Notes under the pieces: generated by a model
The model's input: the letters and a program-made list of their open reading frames with translations, nothing else
Database searches by the model: none
Told to the model about the DNA's origin: nothing
Made by a program: the position numbers and the translations under genes
Source: an uncultured Bacteroidota bacterium
Lineage (GTDB): Bacteria > Bacteroidota > Bacteroidia > Bacteroidales > F082
Direction of reading: 5' to 3'
NCBI GenBank assembly: GCA_937901015.1
Contig: CALCGQ010000084.1
Span: 1 to 56,638 of the forward strand
Length of the DNA: 56,638 bases
In this document: positions 50,232 to 56,638 of the stretch, piece by piece
Position numbering within the stretch: position 1 is the stretch's first letter
Layout: the number at the start of each line of letters is the position of its first letter

Positions 50232-53200
50232 ATGAAACAAAAAGTAATCTCATTATTTCTCTTACTAATTTCTGCTACATTGATAGCTCAGGTATCAAGT
50301 TATGAATATTTTCAAGGATATTCCGAGGAGATTTCAGGTAAAAGGTTTGGATATCATTCGCCATTGCCAGAAGTTAATGAATCACTTCTTCTAAGAGGTC
50401 AGGATGATTATAATGCAATTGAATGGTACTCAGAAATAGTACCATCTAATTATTCAAACGAATTCGCCACTTTCATCTGGCCATTTGGAATGGATGTTAG
50501 TTCTACTCCTGTTGATTTTGAACTAAGTATTAATGGAGTTCATTATGTATCTTTCAGTAGTTCTCGAACAAGTGATCTTGGTCCAAAAATAATAGATGGA
50601 GCTAAAGGTTCACAATTAATACTCAATGTGACAATGCTCGATAAGTATGAAGACCAAATGGGGTTTGCAATACTGAAAATACCAACTACTGTTATCAACA
50701 AAGGGAAGCCATCTCACTTTAAGATTTCAACGAAAACCAATAATAATAATGCCTGGTTTATGACATTCAAGTCTTCTGTGGAGAAGAAGATTGATATTTA
50801 TCAGAATAAGGTTGTAGCAAAGAAAGACGGTAAACTATTTCATTCCTTAAGTATAGATTTTGTACATCTTGGTGAAGATGCATTGGCAAAAATTAACATC
50901 GGTGAAAATAATGCAGAGTTATTGTTGACTGCAGGTTACAATAAAGTTGAGATATATGTTCCTAAGGTTATGGATACAACAGAAATTGTAGCCAGTATCC
51001 AGATCGCAAATGAACTTTTTTCAATACCGGCTGTTCTGACTCCGATAAGAGAATGGGAAATATATCTTGTTCAGCATACCCATACCGACATAGGCTATAC
51101 TCGACCTCAAACAGAAATTCTACCTGAACACCTTAGATATATTGACAATGCTCTGGATTTTTGTGATCAAACTGATAACTATCCTGATGATGCCAAGTTC
51201 AGATGGACTTGTGAAACTTCATGGTCAGTTAGAGAATACTTAAATAGTAGACCTAAGAAACAAGTCGACAGACTATTGAAAAGAATTCAAGAAGGGAGAA
51301 TTGAAGCTACTGGAATGTTCCTAAATTTCTCAGAAATAATTGATGAATCTGCTCTAGCAGCTCAAACCAAAACCCTAAGAATGCTAAAAAATAAGGGTAT
51401 TGATGTTACCACTGCAATGCAAAATGATATTAACGGAATAGCATGGTGCATGGTTGATTACTATCACAATACAGATGTTAAATATCTTACCATGGGAATT
51501 CATGCACATCGGGCACGAAAACCATTTAATAAGCCAACTTCTTTTTGGTGGCAATCACCCTCTGGAAATAGGTTGCTTGCCTATCGAAGTGAACATTATC
51601 AACATGGAAACTCATTAAGTTTAACCACAGGACAACAGGATGTACTAAGAAATAATCTTTCAAAATATCTTTCAAGTCTTGAAGAAAGAGAGTATCCCTA
51701 TGATAAAATATCGCTACAGTTTTCGGGCTATATAACTGATAATTCACCTCCATCAACTAAGGCATGTGATATCATAAAAGAATGGAATGAGAAGTACGAA
51801 TGGCCTAAACTGAAAAGTGCTTTGGCAAGAGACTTTATGATATATCTTGATGAATATCATAATAATGACATACCTGTGCAAGAAGTGGCTTGGCCAGATT
51901 GGTGGACAGATGGAGTAGGATCAGCTGCCAACGAAACTAAAATTGTTCGAAATACTCAGACTAAGATGACTGCGATTACAGGAAGTATGGCAATGGCGGT
52001 GGCTCTTGGTATAGATATGCCATCTGATCTAAATTCAGAAGTTGAAGAAGTTTATGACAATCTATTATTTTATGATGAGCACACACATGGAGCCGCTGAG
52101 AGTGTGTCGGACCCTCTTGCTCAAAACACTGTAAACCAATGGGGAATGAAAGCTTCCTATGCTTGGGAAGCTGCGAAGAAATCCCATGCACTTGAAGAAA
52201 AGGTATTAGCTTTTATTGAAGAAGATCTAAACACCTGTGATCAACCTACAATAGCTGTATTTAATACTCTTAACTGGGAAAGAGCCGGGATGATTGAACT
52301 TTTCCTCCTTCATGAAATAATACCCGAAGGAGTTAATTTTACCATAACTGATGTGAATGATAAGGAAATACCGTATCAGAGATATGAGCGACGACAAGAA
52401 GGGTCATATTATGGTTTATGGGTAGAGGATATTCCACCCATGGGATACAAAACATTGAAAATAAATGTAGGGAAAAAGAGTAATATAGAAGACCCTCAGA
52501 TATCTGAATTGCTCGAAAATCAAAATTACAAAATTGATATTGATACTAAAAAAGGAGTTATTGCAAGCATATTTGATAAAGACCTCAACATTGAATTAAT
52601 AGATCAGAATGATACCCTAAGATTGGGACAATTGGTTTATGAGCAACTCGACAACAGGCATGAATTAGAGCGCCTTACATCAGGAACCCGGGATACTATA
52701 TACAAGCCTCTTGGGATGACTAGATCAACATTGAAGAACATTAAAACCATAAGTCATGCTTCTGGAGCCATTTATAATAGCATAGTCCTAAACGGAGAAA
52801 TCCCCATTTGTGCTGATTCGAGAGGCGTAACCATTGAAATAAGGCTATACCACTATCAGAAGAAAATAGAACTCTTATACAGTATGCATAAGTTACCCAT
52901 TGTTGACCCTGAAGGAGTATATGTTTCTTTTCCTTTCAAGTTGAATAATGGTATTCTTGCATTTGAGGCACAAGGAGGAATTGTATATCCTGGTAAAAAT
53001 CAGCTGGGAGGAAGTTCTTCAGATTGGAATACAATACAAAACTTTGCTTCGGTAAGAAATAATAACTCTCAGGTTGTATTTGTAAGTGATGAAATCCCGC
53101 TTGTTCAATTTGGTGATATTAACACCGGAAGATACTATTATCGATTGGAACCCAAAACAAATCATATTTTCTCATGGGTGTTAAATAACTATTGGGTAAC

Positions 53201-53630
53201 AAATTTTAAGGCAAGTCAGCAAGGTGAATTAAGATGGACATATTCACTAACTTCAGCAAATGATAATACTGATATGTTTGCAACTAAGTTTAGTTGGGGA
53301 GAACGTGTTCCAATATTATCAAGAGTAAAGCTTCCAACCGTTGGAGCTATTGATACTAAACTTGTTTCGAAGTCAATTATCGATTTAAGAGTTCCAAATT
53401 TGCTATTGGTTAATTCTACCATTTCCATAGAAGATAATGGAGTAATACTACATATTAGAGAAGTTGAAGGCGATCATGCAATTTTAGATATCCGCAGGAT
53501 AATTGAAGAAACTGGAGCTATTTCTGCACAAGAAGTGAATATCTTGGAAGAAGAGATATCACGACTAACTTCTCCTTTATTAATTGAACATTTTGAAACT
53601 AAATTTATCAGACTGGTTTTTGATAAATAA
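50232..53630 (+). CDS. secreted GH38-family alpha-mannosidase
   Basis: 1132 aa; signal peptide; QHTHTDIGYTRPQTEI, FRWTCETSWSVREYL, AMQNDINGIAW (nucleophile Asp region), YRSEHYQHGNS. Confidence 0.88.
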   Translation: MKQKVISLFLLLISATLIAQVSSYEYFQGYSEEISGKRFGYHSPLPEVNESLLLRGQDDYNAIEWYSEIVPSNYSNEFATFIWPFGMDVSSTPVDFELSINGVHYVSFSSSRTSDLGPKIIDGAKGSQLILNVTMLDKYEDQMGFAILKIPTTVINKGKPSHFKISTKTNNNNAWFMTFKSSVEKKIDIYQNKVVAKKDGKLFHSLSIDFVHLGEDALAKINIGENNAELLLTAGYNKVEIYVPKVMDTTEIVASIQIANELFSIPAVLTPIREWEIYLVQHTHTDIGYTRPQTEILPEHLRYIDNALDFCDQTDNYPDDAKFRWTCETSWSVREYLNSRPKKQVDRLLKRIQEGRIEATGMFLNFSEIIDESALAAQTKTLRMLKNKGIDVTTAMQNDINGIAWCMVDYYHNTDVKYLTMGIHAHRARKPFNKPTSFWWQSPSGNRLLAYRSEHYQHGNSLSLTTGQQDVLRNNLSKYLSSLEEREYPYDKISLQFSGYITDNSPPSTKACDIIKEWNEKYEWPKLKSALARDFMIYLDEYHNNDIPVQEVAWPDWWTDGVGSAANETKIVRNTQTKMTAITGSMAMAVALGIDMPSDLNSEVEEVYDNLLFYDEHTHGAAESVSDPLAQNTVNQWGMKASYAWEAAKKSHALEEKVLAFIEEDLNTCDQPTIAVFNTLNWERAGMIELFLLHEIIPEGVNFTITDVNDKEIPYQRYERRQEGSYYGLWVEDIPPMGYKTLKINVGKKSNIEDPQISELLENQNYKIDIDTKKGVIASIFDKDLNIELIDQNDTLRLGQLVYEQLDNRHELERLTSGTRDTIYKPLGMTRSTLKNIKTISHASGAIYNSIVLNGEIPICADSRGVTIEIRLYHYQKKIELLYSMHKLPIVDPEGVYVSFPFKLNNGILAFEAQGGIVYPGKNQLGGSSSDWNTIQNFASVRNNNSQVVFVSDEIPLVQFGDINTGRYYYRLEPKTNHIFSWVLNNYWVTNFKASQQGELRWTYSLTSANDNTDMFATKFSWGERVPILSRVKLPTVGAIDTKLVSKSIIDLRVPNLLLVNSTISIEDNGVILHIREVEGDHAILDIRRIIEETGAISAQEVNILEEEISRLTSPLLIEHFETKFIRLVFDK

Positions 53631-53699
53631 TGTGAATTTATACTTTAAATTAAACAATCGTTGGTTTAATGTTATACTAGCACTGTTCAGCAAATTAAA

Positions 53700-54236
53700 A
53701 TGACAAACTATATTATCTACATATTTGTGATTGTATTAATGTTGACCTTTAGACTACAAAGTCAAGAAGTTAATAAATGCTATCAATTTGTAACTGCTTT
53801 TGATTATGTTGAGAATAATATAATTACTAATGATTTTTTAAAAGAAAAGAGTATAAAAATCACCATTGACACAACAGTTCATACTTGGCCTGGAGTACTA
53901 TTTATGATCGATGAATACAACGCTTATAAAATGGACATATCACTTGAAGAATATGAAATGTTGGATAATGAAATAAAAGACAAAATATATTGGGAAAATC
54001 AAGACAGATTATTAAAGATTGACTCAACATACTCTATTGATTGTTTTAAAGATTTCAATCATCAAAGACCAAATGTTATGGTCCGCTTTACTAGAGTGGA
54101 TAATAATGTTTTGAGTGTTTGGATTCGTAAAATTAGAAAGAACCCAAAGAAACATTCGTATGGGAAGTATTTGATAATGTTTTTCGACATAGATAAGAAA
54201 ATTGAAAAAGTAATAGAAACAAATTGGGTTGAATAA
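53700..54236 (+). CDS. hypothetical secreted protein
   Basis: 178 aa; N-terminal signal-like segment; no recognised family. Confidence 0.6.
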   Translation: MTNYIIYIFVIVLMLTFRLQSQEVNKCYQFVTAFDYVENNIITNDFLKEKSIKITIDTTVHTWPGVLFMIDEYNAYKMDISLEEYEMLDNEIKDKIYWENQDRLLKIDSTYSIDCFKDFNHQRPNVMVRFTRVDNNVLSVWIRKIRKNPKKHSYGKYLIMFFDIDKKIEKVIETNWVE

Positions 54237-54484
54237 ATTACGACGGTACAACAACATCTATAAACAATAGCAAAGGTTAGGCTTTCAACTCAAAGCATAG
54301 TCAGATAGTTAAGCCAAGGCCAAGTCAATCCTTCGCTCTTGGTCTGGTATGGAATACCTGCACTAGTTATGGACCCAATATCGTAGCTATATGAACTGGA
54401 TTGACAAGAAAGGTGATCAGTTTGTAAAGATTTTTGTATGTTTATAAATTCTAATTTTACTAATTCTATCTAAAACTTATAACT

Positions 54485-54691
54485 ATGAAGAAAAATATGG
54501 GTATGGCAGATAAACTGATCAGATTTCTTGTTGCAATAGCAATAGCAGTATTATATTTTATGAATGTAATCTCTGGAACAGTAGCCATAATACTATTGAT
54601 TTTAGCAGTAATTTTTGTCCTAACAAGTTTTGTGAGCTTCTGTCCACTTTATTTACCTTTTGGAATATCTACTTGCAAAAAGAAATCATAA
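54485..54691 (+). CDS. DUF2892-like small membrane protein
   Basis: 68 aa; KNMGMADKLIRFLVAIAIAVLYF...FCPLYLPFGISTCKKK. Confidence 0.85.
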   Translation: MKKNMGMADKLIRFLVAIAIAVLYFMNVISGTVAIILLILAVIFVLTSFVSFCPLYLPFGISTCKKKS

Positions 54692-54692
54692 A

Positions 54693-54728
54693 AAAAACGG
54701 GCTGTAATTAATAAATTCAGCCCGTTTT
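54693..54728. terminator. bidirectional terminator
   Basis: aaaaacgggctg-taattaataaatt-cagcccgtttt between convergent genes. Confidence 0.85.
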
Positions 54729-54749
54729 CAGATTAATTAGGGTTTGTAA

Positions 54750-55085
54750 TTACTTCTTTCCAAGCATTTGAATTTCGTTAGCAACAACTTCAGTGATGTA
54801 GTTTGTTTTTCCATCTTTATCTTCCCAAGAACGGTAAGTTATTTTACCGGCAATGGCAATTTCATCACCTTTCTTAACATACTTTTCTGCTATTTCTCCT
54901 GTTTTTCCATAGGCAACAACATTATGCCATTGGGTTTCTTCCTGGCGCTCACCATCCTTATCTTTGTAAAATTCATTTGTGGCAAGAGAAAACTTTACTC
55001 TGCTTTTGTTGTCACCATAATTACTGGTTTCAGGGTTCATACCCAAGCGTCCGATTAACTGTACTGAGTTTCTTAAAGTTGTCAT
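54750..55085 (-). CDS. ssb: single-stranded DNA-binding protein
   Basis: NSVQLIGRLGMNPE...RVKFSLATNEFYKDKDGERQEETQWHNVVAYGKTGEIAEKYVKKGDEIAIAGKI. Confidence 0.96.
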   Translation of the reverse strand: MTTLRNSVQLIGRLGMNPETSNYGDNKSRVKFSLATNEFYKDKDGERQEETQWHNVVAYGKTGEIAEKYVKKGDEIAIAGKITYRSWEDKDGKTNYITEVVANEIQMLGKK

Positions 55086-55336
55086 TGTAGTAATTTTTAG
55101 TTAGTAATTTATTGTATTTATTATTTGTATTTTCATTTCAATATTTATATGAACTAAATCTGATGCAAACATATAATGACTAATAAACCTAAGTCGTATA
55201 ATAACCATTTAGTTACGTTATGTTACGCTTGTAAACGTTTATAAATTATTTTTATACTATATATCAATACTATATAAATATAGTCTGATTGGACAATCTT
55301 GATACCAAAACATATTTGCATGGAGATGAAAATTAA

Positions 55337-55344
55337 TAACTTTG
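55337..55344 (+). promoter_or_regulatory. putative -7 box TAACTTTG
   Basis: TAnnTTTG match only 4 bp upstream of the ATG at 55349. Confidence 0.45.
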
Positions 55345-55348
55345 CATT

Positions 55349-56119
55349 ATGTTGCGAAGAGTAGTTAATATCTTTACGCTATCGGTTACCTCACTGGTTG
55401 TTATTGCATGGTTATTAGATATAGTATCCCTATATTATTTGATACCATTGGCAGTCTTGTATACAATCATTAATATAATAGGGTCATCCAACATTCAATT
55501 GAATTACTTCACTCATTCATATTGTAATGCAATAACTGAGAGTAAGGAAATTTCATTAACATTTGATGACGGGCCAGACCCGGAGATAACACCTCGACTA
55601 TTGGAGCTTCTTAAAGAAAATAATATTAAGGCAACTTTTTTCTGTATTGGATCAAAAGTCAAAGCTGAGGATACTATCATAAATGAAATACATAATGCCG
55701 GTCATATTATTGGAAATCATACCTACTACCATTCTAAATTTTTTGATTTGTTTTCCGCATCCCGAATGGTGAATGAAATAAACTTTACCAACAATCTGAT
55801 ATATAAGACAATTGGTAAAACTCCACTATTATTCAGGCCTCCATATGGTGTAACAAATCCAATGCTTAAAAGAGCACTTTCTCGTACAAAGTTAATTTCA
55901 ATTGGATGGAGTCTTAGATCACTAGATACTGTAAAGAAAGAAAGTGCCGTTATTGAAAAGCTAAAATCAAAGACTAAACCTGGAGATATTGTTCTGTTTC
56001 ATGATACTGTTCCCGATATAGTTTCAGTTGTTAGAAACTACATCCAGTGGCTTAATGAAAATAATTTCAAAATTGTAAGTTTGAATAACCTCATAAATGT
56101 GCCTGCATATGAAAATTAA
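55349..56119 (+). CDS. polysaccharide deacetylase family protein (NodB-like)
   Basis: ISLTFDDGPDPEITPRLLELLKENNIKATFFCIG; IIGNHTYYHSKF; FRPPYG; GDIVLFHD. Confidence 0.93.
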   Translation: MLRRVVNIFTLSVTSLVVIAWLLDIVSLYYLIPLAVLYTIINIIGSSNIQLNYFTHSYCNAITESKEISLTFDDGPDPEITPRLLELLKENNIKATFFCIGSKVKAEDTIINEIHNAGHIIGNHTYYHSKFFDLFSASRMVNEINFTNNLIYKTIGKTPLLFRPPYGVTNPMLKRALSRTKLISIGWSLRSLDTVKKESAVIEKLKSKTKPGDIVLFHDTVPDIVSVVRNYIQWLNENNFKIVSLNNLINVPAYEN

Positions 56120-56638
56120 GCTCCTTTTGTTACTCTCTTTAGTATTTATAGTTTTTACTACTTCCTATTCTCAAGAAGGTGAATTTTCAAATATTTCATC
56201 AATTGATGTTGTTAAGGAGAGACTTATTGAACATTCCGAGTCGACAAACAGTATTGAAAGTAATTTTATACAGGAGAAACACTTATGGATGCTTAATGAA
56301 GTTATTGTAAGTGAAGGAATATTTCTTTTCAAGAAGGACAACAGTGTAAGGTGGCAGTATAATACTCCCATTGAATACACAATCATTATACATAAAGGAA
56401 AATTTACAATTATAAATAGTGATAAAATAAGCGAGTTTGATATTGATTCAAACCCCATGTTTAAAGAAATTAACAAGATGATTGTTACTGCAATAAGAGG
56501 TGATTTTATCAATAACCCTGATTTTTCAGCTATCTTTAAGGAAAGTGATAATCAGTACCTTGTTGAACTTTCACCAACAAATGCACGTGTTAGCAATATG
56601 CTAACTTCAATTAACATATACTTTGACAAATCTTCAAT
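56109..56638 (+). CDS. LolA-like outer membrane lipoprotein carrier protein (truncated by window end)
   Basis: Not in ORF track: MKIKLLLLLSLVFIVFTTSYSQEGEF...ESTNSIESNFIQEKHLWMLNEVIVSEGIFLFKKDNSVRWQYNTPIEYTIIIHKGKF. Confidence 0.8.
   Translation, partial: MKIKLLLLLSLVFIVFTTSYSQEGEFSNISSIDVVKERLIEHSESTNSIESNFIQEKHLWMLNEVIVSEGIFLFKKDNSVRWQYNTPIEYTIIIHKGKFTIINSDKISEFDIDSNPMFKEINKMIVTAIRGDFINNPDFSAIFKESDNQYLVELSPTNARVSNMLTSINIYFDKSS

Noticed and set aside
1-56638. tRNA, rRNA, CRISPR, transposase, integrase or prophage modules
   Set aside because: None recognised by reading both strands and all listed ORFs; a tRNAscan-SE and CRISPR finder run would be needed to confirm absence.

Overview
This is an AT-rich bacterial chromosomal window. 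Protein content and TAnnTTTG promoter boxes point to Bacteroidota (Bacteroidales/Marinilabiliales-like). It is mostly housekeeping and metabolic: a truncated TolC-family gene, both methylmalonyl-CoA mutase subunits, an ECF sigma operon, a penicillin-acylase family protein, mdh, a sirtuin, two FKBP lipoproteins, recX, prfB (with the programmed +1 frameshift), a LruC-domain lipoprotein, rpoN, asnS, dnaG, two ABC permeases, GH92, GH20 and GH38 glycosidases, lptB, kdsD, recQ, a T9SS-sorted thioredoxin protein, deoC, ispE, an SDR, an acyl-CoA ligase, holA, an AMP nucleosidase, rsmD, ssb, a polysaccharide deacetylase and a truncated LolA-like gene. I saw no rRNA, tRNA, CRISPR array, transposase or phage module. 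The best candidates for something undescribed are: (1) two tandem small secreted paralogs (31843-32217 and 32502-32858), each with three 'EEEYIDDIP' units at an exact 32-residue period, and each with a near-identical promoter carrying phased ~20/21-bp direct repeats (GGTGA[G/A]) at a fixed distance; (2) a sigma-54-type promoter (TGGCA-N6-TTGCT) ahead of an overlooked 49-aa zinc-ribbon ORF plus a 60-aa ORF, with a perfect inverted repeat about 165 bp upstream where an enhancer-binding-protein site would sit; (3) a compact multi-hairpin putative small RNA (about 33161-33281, minus strand) with its own promoter box and terminator. All assignments come from reading the sequence and from recalled family motifs. 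No searches were run.
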